A stretch of 15,979 bases of DNA, from the NCBI GenBank assembly GCA_002431305.1, contig DJEG01000055.1, forward strand, positions 1 through 15,979. Direction: 5' to 3'. Position numbers and translations under genes: made by a program. Position 1 is the stretch's first letter. Every line of letters begins with the position of its first letter. Below are positions 1-8,031 of this stretch, one piece after another. The notes under the pieces were generated by a model. The model was given only the letters and a program-made list of their open reading frames with translations, was not told the origin of the DNA and did no database searches. This DNA is from Ruminococcaceae bacterium UBA5904 (GTDB lineage: Bacteria > Bacillota > Clostridia > Oscillospirales > Acutalibacteraceae).

Positions 1-62
1 ATATAAACCTTATGGGTTCGACTCTCTTTTGCTATTCCTAAACAAATATAAGTATATCATAA

Positions 63-2276
63 TTATCTGTTTGATACAACAATTTTTTCTTGATAATCGC
101 TTTTTTTGTTCTTTTCCGTTTTGTTTATAAATAATTTCCAAAGTTCTTTTATAGGAATTATCGTTACGGCGAAAAGAACGGAAACGAGATACTGCAAAAT
201 GGTTATTCTCGCAAATCCAAAAACCTCCGCAATCGGTTTAATAAGTACGGTTGCGGTTGTCAGAAGCAGTGCGACGGCAAGAGAGATATACATATCCATG
301 TTTCTGTATTCCTTCTTTTCCGTTTTTGCAAGCGTAAGAGTGCGGGATCTCAGGCACAGCGCGCTTAAAAGTTCGCACAGCGACATTGTAAGAAATGCCA
401 TTGTCGTGCCTATCGCGCCGTTTTCGTCGGTAACCCGGGCAAATTTCCATACGCCTGTTTTGAAAACCTCGCCGACGAAGTACGACGCCATGGTCAGCGC
501 CGTTACGCTCAGCCCCTGACAGACGATGTCCTGCCATACTCCGTGAAGATATATGTTCGAATTTGTGTCGATTGGTTTTCGTTTCATGAGGTCGTGCTCA
601 CCCTTGTCAAAGCAGAGTGCAAGCGAGGGGAATGTGTCGGTTATAAGATTTATCCAAAGCATGTGAACAATTCCGAGTATGTTGAAATTAAGAAGCGTCG
701 CCAATAAAATCGTGAGCAGTTCAGCAATATTCGAACCTACGGTAAATATAAAGTATTTTTGAATATTTGAATAAATCCGCCGGCTTTCCTCTATTGCAGA
801 TGTGATTTTTTTAACACGCGAGCCGAATATTACAATATCCGACGGCGTTGTCCTCAGATTTTTTCTGTCGATGTCCGAGGCGATGCTGATATCTGCATTT
901 TTCTGTGCGAGAATGTCGTCATTTCCGGATGATGTTACGGCGGTTATGTAACCGTGCGTTTTCCATGCGGATACAACCATCGCCTTTTGTTCGGGCGTTA
1001 TGCCTATATAAACGCGTATATCGGGAAATCTCGAATTAAATTCGTCTTTTGTTAATTTGTCAAGCTGCTCGGATGTGATTATCTGATTTTCATGTTTTAT
1101 GATTTTATATTCAAACGCCGAATGTTCAACGGCCTTTTTGTCTGCGTCGGTTATAAACACGGGGATGATACCCGAATTTTCATACAGTCCGCATGCCTGT
1201 CTTGCCGCGGACGGAAAATGTCTGCCGCTGTCGTCGACGCGCGTCAAATCGTAAATGAGAGTCTGTGCGCTGCCGAGACGTTCAATTGCCGGAATCGAGG
1301 TAACTATAATGTCTTTTTCATATAATTCAACAGCCGCATGCGAGAGAATTATGCCTGCGTATGAAGCGAGTCCCTGAGGCATCGCGGTTATGGAAAGCGC
1401 AAGCGCGACCATTATTGAATCGAGAGTTGAAACAAAGCCGAGCGTTCCTCCGTTTATTTTTGTCATTATAAACTGACCGAGCAGAACGATTCCGCATATG
1501 ACCATTGCGAAAATATTAATCCAGTTATTAGCGTCGTGAAGTTTCAGCTGGAGGGGAGTTTTATTCTTTCTTGCGGTGGAAACGATATCGTACGTTTTGC
1601 CGAGGTATGTTGAGAGTCCCGTTGCCGTAACAACAGCAAGACCCGAACCGCTTATCACGGTCGAGCCCATGTAGACCATATTATTTCTGTCCGTTACGTA
1701 TAACTCGCGGTCCGTTATTCCGAATATCTGAGTGCGGTATTTGTTTACGGGATAAGCGTTTGAGGAACGGATTGCAGACTCCTCAACCTTTAACGACGTG
1801 CATTCGAATATACGCGCGTCCGCCGGAATTACCGTGCCGGGGGACAGAATGATAACGTCCCCGACAACTATGTCCTCGGAATAAACAAGCGATTTAACGC
1901 CGTCTCTTAAAACATACGACTGCTTAGCCGTACGCGACTGCAAATCGTGCAGAATTTTATCCGACTTCTGTCTTTGCAGAACGACGATAACTGCGTTAAT
2001 GATTATAATCGCCGCGACAACGAGAAATTCGTAAGGGTACTGTCCGTCGATGATGACGAACACTGCGGATATTGCCGACAAAGCCAGCAGCAGCGAGAGC
2101 ATCGGGTCGAGAAGCTGTGCTATGATTTTGAATCCGAAAGATATTTTGATTTCGGGGTTAAGCCTGTTCTTACCGCTCTGCTTTAAACGCTGCCGTGCTT
2201 CTTCATCGGAAAGACCGTTGGAAGAGGATGAAAGACGCGAGAATACCGTCAGTATATCTTCTGTCGAATAACTCAT
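63..2276 (-). CDS. Degenerate P-type (P2-like) cation ATPase homologue, probable pseudoenzyme
   Basis: A 737-residue membrane protein with the P2-type ATPase layout: N-terminal cation-ATPase region (about 1-50), M1/M2 (51-100), A domain (about 105-245), M3/M4 (253-310), a much shortened cytosolic catalytic region, and M5-M10 (503-715). Normal P2 pumps couple ATP hydrolysis to Ca2+ or other cation transport. Here the motifs are replaced. DKTGT reads DLTRV with the Asp kept at D343; the TGES position (around 170-173) reads RSSN; PEGLP in M4 reads PQGLA (300-304); TGDGVNDAP reads TSSGNDDIL (448-456). Only about 85 residues separate D343 from TPEQK (428-431), so the ATP-binding N domain is essentially absent. 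M5 (N516, E519) and M6 (N543, T546, D547) ion-site residues remain. The start has an AAAGGAG site 7 nt upstream. The gene follows the PHP gene by 25 bp, so co-transcription is likely. The family assignment is firm; loss of pumping is inferred from the missing residues. Confidence 0.9.
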   Translation of the reverse strand: MSYSTEDILTVFSRLSSSSNGLSDEEARQRLKQSGKNRLNPEIKISFGFKIIAQLLDPMLSLLLALSAISAVFVIIDGQYPYEFLVVAAIIIINAVIVVLQRQKSDKILHDLQSRTAKQSYVLRDGVKSLVYSEDIVVGDVIILSPGTVIPADARIFECTSLKVEESAIRSSNAYPVNKYRTQIFGITDRELYVTDRNNMVYMGSTVISGSGLAVVTATGLSTYLGKTYDIVSTARKNKTPLQLKLHDANNWINIFAMVICGIVLLGQFIMTKINGGTLGFVSTLDSIMVALALSITAMPQGLASYAGIILSHAAVELYEKDIIVTSIPAIERLGSAQTLIYDLTRVDDSGRHFPSAARQACGLYENSGIIPVFITDADKKAVEHSAFEYKIIKHENQIITSEQLDKLTKDEFNSRFPDIRVYIGITPEQKAMVVSAWKTHGYITAVTSSGNDDILAQKNADISIASDIDRKNLRTTPSDIVIFGSRVKKITSAIEESRRIYSNIQKYFIFTVGSNIAELLTILLATLLNFNILGIVHMLWINLITDTFPSLALCFDKGEHDLMKRKPIDTNSNIYLHGVWQDIVCQGLSVTALTMASYFVGEVFKTGVWKFARVTDENGAIGTTMAFLTMSLCELLSALCLRSRTLTLAKTEKKEYRNMDMYISLAVALLLTTATVLIKPIAEVFGFARITILQYLVSVLFAVTIIPIKELWKLFINKTEKNKKSDYQEKIVVSNR

Positions 2277-2301
2277 CCGAACGCTCCTTTACTTGTCTTG
2301 A

Positions 2302-3648
2302 TTAGTATTTGGCTATTGCTCCTACGATATCGTAATCGAATTTTTCGCATATCTTCATGATTATTGCAAAGAATCTCGTTTTTACAAATTTCTTGAAGAT
2401 ATCGCCGAAAAATCCGTCGAATTTTGCATAGTGGGGAATTTCCTTATCGGCTCTGCCCTCGTAGGAAAGGGTGAACGCCTGTGAATACGTGATTCCGCCC
2501 TCGCCCTTGAGCTGAAAGCGGATGTAACAGCCGAGCTGATCCTCATAGTCGTTAAGGTCGATTGAATTGCCCGCTGCGATAATTTCGCCGTTTGCAATCC
2601 ATTCCACGCTCTGACAGTCTCTCGAATCATCGAGTGTAAGGGTGATTGAATTCTCATCCTGATCTACGTCTATCTTTGAAACGAGCGGAACAAGTCCGCT
2701 GCCTTCGAAATCGGGAGCGATGTCCGTTTTTGCAAATCTCGAGCATGCGAAGAACGCGCCGTCCTGCATGGCCTGCTTAACGTTTTCAAGGTTGTTTTCG
2801 GGGAGAACGAACATCTCGAAACTTCTGCCGACCTCGTTTGCGTATTCGGAGTCGTCGTCAGCAAATGCGATAACGTTTCTGCCCTTTGGTATAACGACCT
2901 GTAAAAGTTCGTCCCACAGAGCCTTATCAGCCTTTGTAACGTTGTCCTGGTTGTTTATAATCTCCATGCCCAGGCACGACGGATTTTTTACGAATATATT
3001 TGCGAAATACTCGATAAACATCGGGTGATGCGAACGCTCGGGGAAGTTATTGGAATTAACCCAGTCGCCGACGTGATTGAGAACGGTGAATCCCTTACCC
3101 GACGCTTCTACGGCGGCGGGAGCCGATTCATAGTCGTTTTCCTTGCCCCAAAGTCCGCTTCCGTACTCGGTGAAATAGCCGTTTACGTGAGTCTTTGTAA
3201 GGGTTGCCATGTTCATTTCGATACCGCCGACAACATCGGTCATGCCTCTGCCGTCACGGTCGGAGCCGGTCGTAATTCTCTCGTAATCCTCGTCGGACAT
3301 GTTGTGAAGCTCCTGAAGAAGATTGAACGGAGGATAAATTTTTCTCTCCTGATTCCAGCCGTTGTTGATAACGCCGTGGTCCGTAAGTGAGAGAATGTCG
3401 TAGCCTGCTTTGTAATAAAGTTCTATCATATCGGGAAGGTCAACTCTGCCGTCGCTCGCGGTTGAGTGGGTGTGCAGGTTCGCCAGGTAGTAATTGTACG
3501 TATCCCAGTCGATGCCGTCGTAAGGGCTTGTAATGGTGTAGTCTGTTTCGCCTGCGGACACCGATTCTGCGGAAGAAACGATTGCGGCAGTGGGTACCAG
3601 CATACATGCCGATAAAAGTATTGCCGCTGCTTTTTGGATTAATTTCAT
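2302..3648 (-). CDS. Secreted PHP-domain (predicted metal-dependent phosphoesterase) protein
   Basis: A 448-residue protein. Residues 1 to about 27 form a signal peptide (Lys-containing start, hydrophobic core, Ala/Ser-rich cleavage region), so it acts outside the membrane. The PHP fold is marked by HTH at 59-61 (HxH), SDG at 65-67, TDHG at 89-92, GIEMN at 142-146, NHVG at 191-194 and FADDDSE at 262-268, the usual metal ligands of this phosphoesterase family. Residues about 325-395 look like a beta-sandwich add-on, and the last 40 residues are a Phe/Lys-rich amphipathic tail. PHP proteins hydrolyse phosphoester bonds with two or three metal ions; the substrate cannot be read from the sequence. 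The ATG has an AAGGAGG site 10 nt upstream. It is the first gene of a two-gene unit with the degenerate P-type ATPase, and is divergent from the TtcA-like gene. No sortase motif or dockerin is present. Confidence 0.88.
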   Translation of the reverse strand: MKLIQKAAAILLSACMLVPTAAIVSSAESVSAGETDYTITSPYDGIDWDTYNYYLANLHTHSTASDGRVDLPDMIELYYKAGYDILSLTDHGVINNGWNQERKIYPPFNLLQELHNMSDEDYERITTGSDRDGRGMTDVVGGIEMNMATLTKTHVNGYFTEYGSGLWGKENDYESAPAAVEASGKGFTVLNHVGDWVNSNNFPERSHHPMFIEYFANIFVKNPSCLGMEIINNQDNVTKADKALWDELLQVVIPKGRNVIAFADDDSEYANEVGRSFEMFVLPENNLENVKQAMQDGAFFACSRFAKTDIAPDFEGSGLVPLVSKIDVDQDENSITLTLDDSRDCQSVEWIANGEIIAAGNSIDLNDYEDQLGCYIRFQLKGEGGITYSQAFTLSYEGRADKEIPHYAKFDGFFGDIFKKFVKTRFFAIIMKICEKFDYDIVGAIAKY

Positions 3649-3670
3649 GTTTTAATCGCCTCCTTTTTAA

Positions 3671-3699
3671 ATGATACCACATTATGTTATGATTTTCTA
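3671..3699 (-). promoter_or_regulatory. Candidate promoter of the PHP/P-type ATPase unit
   Basis: On the minus strand TAGAAA (3694-3699), a 17-bp spacer and TATCAT (3671-3676) lie just upstream of the AAGGAGG site, giving a leader of about 20 nt. The match is moderate. An alternative element with TTAACA further upstream cannot be excluded. Confidence 0.35.
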
Positions 3700-3738
3700 T
3701 TGTTAATTATTAATAAAAATCCTTCTAAAATTTATATG

Positions 3739-3767
3739 TTTACAATTTGATAATAAAAAGTTATAAT
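3739..3767 (+). promoter_or_regulatory. Sigma-A-type promoter of the TtcA-like gene
   Basis: TTTACA (3739-3744), a 17-bp spacer and a perfect TATAAT (3762-3767) put transcription start near 3774. This lies downstream of an in-frame TTG at 3747, so that codon cannot be the start; the ATG at 3795 is. Confidence 0.8.
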
Positions 3768-3794
3768 ATACATAGAAAAATCCGGGGTGTTCCG

Positions 3795-4505
3795 ATGCAG
3801 AGAATAATGAGTTTGACCCGCCGTGCGGTTCAGGAATACAATATGATATCCGATTCTGACGTGATAGCAGTAGGATTGTCGGGAGGCAAGGACTCTTTGG
3901 CGCTCCTTTATGCGCTTTGTAAAATGCGCTCGTTTTACCCTGTTAAATTCGATGTAAAAGCCGTGCATATGGATTTACGGTTTTCGGGAGACGATACTGA
4001 CGTTACGGAGCTTAAACGTCTGTGCGATGAACTCGGCGTTGAGTTTTTTGTTAAAAGAACGGATATCGGGCGTATCGTTTTCAGTGAGAGAAAGGAGAAA
4101 AATCCCTGCTCGCTTTGTTCGAGAATGAGGCGCGCGGCGCTTATCGAAGAGGCAAAACGGCTCGGATGCACCCGAACGGCTCTCGGTCATCATGAGGACG
4201 ATGCAGTCGAAACGTTTATGATGAATCTGTTAAACGGCGGGAGAATCGGCTGTTTCTCTCCCGTAACGTATCTTGAGGATAAGGACATGTATATTATCCG
4301 TCCGCTGATATTCTGCCCTCAGAGCCTTATCGCGGGAGAAGTCAGGAAAAGCGGGCTTCCCGTCGTTAAAAGCAAATGTCCGGCAGACGGTGCTGGAGGG
4401 CGGAAAAAGACGCGTGAACTTATTACGGAGTTAAACCGCGGATATCCTAAATTAAGAGAGAAAATAATCGGAGCCATGCAGAGAGGTTCCGTTGATAACT
4501 GGTAA
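3795..4505 (+). CDS. TtcA-family PP-loop tRNA thiolation protein
   Basis: A 236-residue cytoplasmic protein. The PP-loop SGGKDS (29-34) binds and adenylates with ATP; CSLC supplies C105 and C108; HHEDDAVET (132-140) is the conserved TtcA/TilS-family helix; a third cysteine lies at C195 in KCPADG. A PP-loop plus CxxC plus a distal Cys is the pattern of TtcA, which uses an iron-sulfur cluster to make 2-thiocytidine at tRNA position 32 in enterobacteria. The exact product in this lineage is not established, so the symbol is left blank. The length is shorter than the E. coli enzyme (about 310), as usual in Firmicutes relatives. The ATG at 3795 is chosen because the promoter -10 overlaps the earlier in-frame TTG; its ribosome site (GGGGTG) is weak. 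The LRR-dockerin gene starts 15 bp after the stop with its ribosome site overlapping this stop region, so both are probably on one transcript. Confidence 0.87.
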   Translation: MQRIMSLTRRAVQEYNMISDSDVIAVGLSGGKDSLALLYALCKMRSFYPVKFDVKAVHMDLRFSGDDTDVTELKRLCDELGVEFFVKRTDIGRIVFSERKEKNPCSLCSRMRRAALIEEAKRLGCTRTALGHHEDDAVETFMMNLLNGGRIGCFSPVTYLEDKDMYIIRPLIFCPQSLIAGEVRKSGLPVVKSKCPADGAGGRKKTRELITELNRGYPKLREKIIGAMQRGSVDNW

Positions 4506-4520
4506 AAGGTGATTGAAATT

Positions 4521-6677
4521 ATGAATAAAAAAACTATATTTAAATGCGTTTCGCTTATCATGACTGTTCTGCTCATGTTTTCGGGTACGCTCCCGGCGTT
4601 TGCAGAGCAGAGTCCTGATTATGAGGTAAGTCCCGCGGACGGCGGAGTTTCCGTCGATAAATATCTCGGCGCGGATGAGAGCGTGACCGTTCCCGAAACG
4701 ATAGACGGCAAAAACGTCACGGCTGTCGGAATATCCGCTTTTGAAAATAACAAAACTATTAAATCCGTAACGATTCCTTCATCCGTAAAGTCGGTTTCTT
4801 CATCGGCTTTTTCGGGCTGTTCGGCTCTGGAGAGCGTCTCTTTGCCCGAAACGCTCGAAAATATAGGTTCGTATGCATTTTTAAACTGCGTTCTTCTTGA
4901 TAATGTTAAAATTCCCGACTGCTCAGTAGGATTCGGCGCGTTTCAGGGCTGTTCGGCTCTTAAAAATATAGAATTCGCCGATTCGATAAAATTTGCCGAC
5001 AGGTTCGCATTCGAAAAAACCGCATGGCTCGATTCAAAAGAGCCGGGCGTGGTTTATGTTTCAAACTGTGCGTATACGTACATATCGGATTCCGAGGACG
5101 GATACATTATTATCAATGAAGGAACCGAAAGTATTTCACCGTACGCGTTTGCGGATAAGAATCTCATAACAGACGTGTACATTCCGGACTCCGTAAAATC
5201 GATAGGCGTTCGCGCGTTTAAGGACTGTACGAATCTTGAGAGCGTGTATATCCCGTCGTCGGTTGACGAAATCGGCTCTCAGGCATTCGGATATAAGACG
5301 GATTCGAATGCCCTTATTCTCTCGGACAGATTTACGATATACTGCCGGACGGAATCGCAGGGCGAAAAATATGCACGGGAGAATTCAATTAAATTTGAAA
5401 ATGTCGATAACTGCAAGCATGATAAGAATAAACAGTATGAGATAACGAGAACGGCATCCTGCGAGGAGGACGGTATTTTAACGTACACATGCCGTAAGTG
5501 TCATTATAAAGAGACCGTTTCAATCCCGAAACTCGGACATATCTGGGGCGAATGGGTTACGGTTTCGACGCTCGGATGCGTCAGCGACGGAGTAGACGAG
5601 AGAACGTGCGAAAGATGCGGTAAAAAAGAGCAGAATACGACTCCCGCGCTCGGACATAAATGGGGCGAGTGGAGTGTTTCAAAAAATCCGACATGCGTAA
5701 ATAAGGGCGAAAACAAACGCGTATGCGCTATATGCGGTTCTGTTCAGACGACCGAAATTGCACCGACGGGACACAAGTGGAGCAATTGGGTCGAAACAAA
5801 ACATGCAATGTGTGAAACCGAGGGCGAAAAACAGCGTTACTGCAATATATGCGGAGCGAATGAAACAGATAAAATTCCCGCACTCGGAAAACATACATGG
5901 AGCGAATGGGAGCAGATAAAGGCGCCGACGAAAACAGAGGACGGCTTGGCTGAACGCAAATGTTCCGTCTGCTCAAAGACCGAAACAAAAAAAATCGACA
6001 AGCTCGGGGAGAACGCGCCGGAGGATACGCTTATTCTCAAAGAAAACAGCAAGTTAAAACTTGATAAAGAAAAAAAACTTCTTAAAGGCATATACGTCGG
6101 AACTATATCCGAATCGCTTATAAAGGAATTTATATCATATACCCACGGCGAGACTGTAATTGTCGCAAATCTTGAAAAAAATGAAGAGGTAACCGGAGAT
6201 ACCCCGATAGGCACGGGCAATTACGTGGTTCTTGGTTATCAGGGCAAACTTCAGGATTACTATTATGCGGTCGTTCTCGGCGACGGCGACGGAAACGGCG
6301 TAATAACCGCCTCGGACGCGAGAATCGCGCTGAGAATTTCGGCTAAAATCCAAACCGCATCCGACGCTGTGAACTGTGCGCTCGATGTGAATTCCGACGG
6401 TAAGGTTACAGCCGCGGACGCAAGGATTATTTTGAGAGTATCGGCAAAACTTCAGGCTATGCCGGGTACGGCTGAGGAAAAGACGACGAAGCCTGAGGAA
6501 AAGACGACGAAGCCTGAGGAAAAGACGACGAAACAGAACACGACGACTCAGCCGGCAAAGACCGATAATAAGACGACCGCTCCCGCGAAAAATCAGACGA
6601 CAACCGCCAAAGCGACGACAACCGCAAAAACAACAACGACAACTGCAAAAGCGACAACAACCGCTAAATTAAAATAA
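4521..6677 (+). CDS. Secreted BspA-like LRR protein with CxxC repeats, dockerin and Thr-rich tail
   Basis: A 718-residue extracellular protein. The signal peptide is 1-28 (cleavage after PAFA). Residues about 55-285 are BspA-type leucine-rich repeats (units such as SVTIPSSVKSVSSSAFSGC). Residues about 298-495 hold five 39-40 residue repeats, each with a CxxC pair (324, 363, 402, 441, 481), and most with a Cys ten residues earlier and a GHxWxxW element. A beta-rich module (about 503-585) leads to a type I dockerin with two calcium loops (D588/D590/N592/D599 and D622/N624/D626/D633) and SDARIALRISAKI-like helices. Residues 650-718 are Thr/Lys/Ala-rich. LRRs of this kind bind host or matrix ligands and dockerins bind cohesins; the actual ligand is unknown. 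The ATG at 4521 follows an AAAGGTGAT site with good spacing; a GTG at 4509 sits inside that site and is rejected. No LPXTG motif is present. Probably co-transcribed with the TtcA-like gene. Confidence 0.9.
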   Translation: MNKKTIFKCVSLIMTVLLMFSGTLPAFAEQSPDYEVSPADGGVSVDKYLGADESVTVPETIDGKNVTAVGISAFENNKTIKSVTIPSSVKSVSSSAFSGCSALESVSLPETLENIGSYAFLNCVLLDNVKIPDCSVGFGAFQGCSALKNIEFADSIKFADRFAFEKTAWLDSKEPGVVYVSNCAYTYISDSEDGYIIINEGTESISPYAFADKNLITDVYIPDSVKSIGVRAFKDCTNLESVYIPSSVDEIGSQAFGYKTDSNALILSDRFTIYCRTESQGEKYARENSIKFENVDNCKHDKNKQYEITRTASCEEDGILTYTCRKCHYKETVSIPKLGHIWGEWVTVSTLGCVSDGVDERTCERCGKKEQNTTPALGHKWGEWSVSKNPTCVNKGENKRVCAICGSVQTTEIAPTGHKWSNWVETKHAMCETEGEKQRYCNICGANETDKIPALGKHTWSEWEQIKAPTKTEDGLAERKCSVCSKTETKKIDKLGENAPEDTLILKENSKLKLDKEKKLLKGIYVGTISESLIKEFISYTHGETVIVANLEKNEEVTGDTPIGTGNYVVLGYQGKLQDYYYAVVLGDGDGNGVITASDARIALRISAKIQTASDAVNCALDVNSDGKVTAADARIILRVSAKLQAMPGTAEEKTTKPEEKTTKPEEKTTKQNTTTQPAKTDNKTTAPAKNQTTTAKATTTAKTTTTTAKATTTAKLK
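6474..6536 (+). repeat. Three tandem 21-bp units coding EEKTTKP
   Basis: Units at 6474-6494, 6495-6515 and 6516-6536 begin GAGGAAAAGACGACGAA; the third diverges in its last bases. They lie in the Thr/Lys-rich tail of the LRR-dockerin protein and are likely to vary in copy number between strains. Confidence 0.9.
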
Positions 6678-6694
6678 AATATAAGGTACAAAAT

Positions 6695-6726
6695 AATCCG
6701 TCGGCTCAAAAACGAACCGGCGGATT
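6695..6726. terminator. Bidirectional terminator between convergent genes
   Basis: AATCCGTCGG (6695-6704) pairs with CCGGCGGATT (6717-6726) through ten base pairs including one G-U, with a 12-nt loop. AT-rich sequence follows on both sides. It lies 18 bp past the LRR-dockerin stop and 26 bp past the end of the U32 gene, so it can serve both. Confidence 0.7.
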
Positions 6727-6751
6727 TAATATTATATTATTTTAATGAAAT

Positions 6752-7954
6752 TTATAATCTGATTCTTAATATATCTCCCGGATATAACTTTTTATCGCTC
6801 GAAATCGACAGATGTTCCTGCGGAAGATGCGCGGTTTCGCGCTCATTTCCGTTTTTGTCGATAATGCTTTCGACCTTAAAACTCTCGCCGAGCGAGTACG
6901 GGGAGAGGATTTCGAGCGTGTCGCCTAATGAAAATCTGTTCCTCATTTCGACTGTATAACGCCCGTTTCCGTCATCCGAGAGCACGATTGCCGTAAATCT
7001 GCATGTCTGACGGTACAGTCCATCGTTCGAATGATTGTGAATCAGATCTCCGAAGTAGAATCCCGACGAATACGGTCTGTGCGACGCGCACTCGAGTTCC
7101 GCATTTAAAATATCAAGGTCTGCTGTTGAATCCATTCTGTGACGGTAGGCGTTGGTTACCGTCGCCACATAATACGGGGATTTCATTCTGCCCTCAATTT
7201 TAAACGATGTTACGCCCGCTTCGGCAATTTTGTCGAGGAACTCGATGCATTTTAAGTCGTGCGAACTGAGAATTGCGGACGAGCCGTTTTCCTCTATGAC
7301 TTCAAAATGCTGTTCGGGGCGTTTTTCCTCCGTCAGATAATACATCCATCTGCACGGCTGGGTACATTCACCGCGGTTTCCGCTCTTGCCGGAGAGGTAC
7401 GAACTTATAAGGCATCTGCCCGAGTATGACATGCACATCGCGCCGTGGACGAATGTTTCTATTTCGAGGTCGGACGGCGTTTTTGCCCTAAGCTCGGCTA
7501 TCTCGTCAAGCGACATTTCCCTGCCGAGAACTACGCGCTTTGCGCCCATGTTATAGTATGTAAGAGCCGTCATGTAGTTTTGAATATTCGCCTGAGTGCT
7601 GATGTGAATTTCGAGATCGGGCGCGCCTTCCTTCAGTGCGCATATCGCGCCGAGGTCGGAGACTATGACCGCGTCGACGTTCATATCATAAAGCTGTTTT
7701 GCGTAATTTTTAAGAGGCTCTATTTCATTATTTTTTGCAAAGCTGTTTACCGTGACGTACAGTTTTTTATTTAAGGAATGTACCTTTTTTACCGCGCTTT
7801 CGAGTTTATCGGATGAAAAGGACGCGCTGTCGCTTCTCAGCTGCATAAACGGTCCTCCGACGTAGACTGCGTCGGCTCCGAAATGAAGCGCGGTGTTTAA
7901 ACATTCCTCACTGCCGGCGGGACAGAGCAGCTCACAATTTTTAAAGTCAAACAT
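6752..7954 (-). CDS. U32 family protein, TrhP-like tRNA uridine hydroxylation factor
   Basis: A 400-residue cytoplasmic protein annotated in databases as peptidase U32. The U32 signature is clear: ETFVHGAMCMSYSGRCLISS (166-185), followed by GECTQPCRW, so C174, C181, C197 and C201 form the four-Cys set expected to hold an iron-sulfur cluster. The start ELLCPAGSEECLNTALHFGA is the usual TIM-barrel entry, and residues about 315-400 form the C-terminal beta domain of the longer members. Members with this length and domain set (E. coli TrhP/YegQ, B. subtilis TrhP2/YrrO) make 5-hydroxyuridine at tRNA position 34 from prephenate, while others act on 23S rRNA or as proteases; the tRNA role here is by family resemblance. 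The ATG follows a CGAGGAA site. It is the last gene of the mutase operon, 77 bp after a small membrane-peptide gene, with a hairpin in that gap. Confidence 0.88.
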   Translation of the reverse strand: MFDFKNCELLCPAGSEECLNTALHFGADAVYVGGPFMQLRSDSASFSSDKLESAVKKVHSLNKKLYVTVNSFAKNNEIEPLKNYAKQLYDMNVDAVIVSDLGAICALKEGAPDLEIHISTQANIQNYMTALTYYNMGAKRVVLGREMSLDEIAELRAKTPSDLEIETFVHGAMCMSYSGRCLISSYLSGKSGNRGECTQPCRWMYYLTEEKRPEQHFEVIEENGSSAILSSHDLKCIEFLDKIAEAGVTSFKIEGRMKSPYYVATVTNAYRHRMDSTADLDILNAELECASHRPYSSGFYFGDLIHNHSNDGLYRQTCRFTAIVLSDDGNGRYTVEMRNRFSLGDTLEILSPYSLGESFKVESIIDKNGNERETAHLPQEHLSISSDKKLYPGDILRIRL

Positions 7955-7974
7955 GTTTTATTCCTCGCAGAAGC

Positions 7975-8012
7975 AAAGACTGTCGAATCCGTTTTACGAC
8001 CCGGCAGTCTTT
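7975..8012 (-). other. Inverted repeat just upstream of the U32 ribosome site
   Basis: AAAGACTG (7975-7982) and CAGTCTTT (8005-8012) are perfect 8-bp arms around a 22-nt GC-richer loop that can pair further (CCG with CGG). On the minus strand it ends about 8 nt before the U32 ribosome site. It could be a weak terminator, a processing site or a translation-control stem; the U-tract on the minus strand is interrupted, so terminator function is doubtful. Confidence 0.5.
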
Positions 8013-8031
8013 TACATTAACTGTTTATATT

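Noticed and set aside
1-62. GGTTCGACTC near the left edge looks like a tRNA T-arm.
   Set aside because: The following bases do not close a T stem well, no CCA or acceptor match follows, and the rest lies outside the window.
63-2276. The odd P-type motifs as a local frameshift artefact.
   Set aside because: Each motif aligns without gaps to conserved flanks on both sides (ERLGSAQ before DLTRV, TPEQK before and KNADISIA after TSSGNDDIL), so the residues themselves are changed.
3747-3794. In-frame TTG start extending the TtcA-like protein by 16 residues.
   Set aside because: The promoter -10 box lies downstream of it, so it would not be transcribed.
5400-6020. Regularly spaced repeats as a possible CRISPR array.
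   Set aside because: The period of about 117 bp is a protein-coding repeat, with degenerate DNA and conserved Cys/Trp codons.
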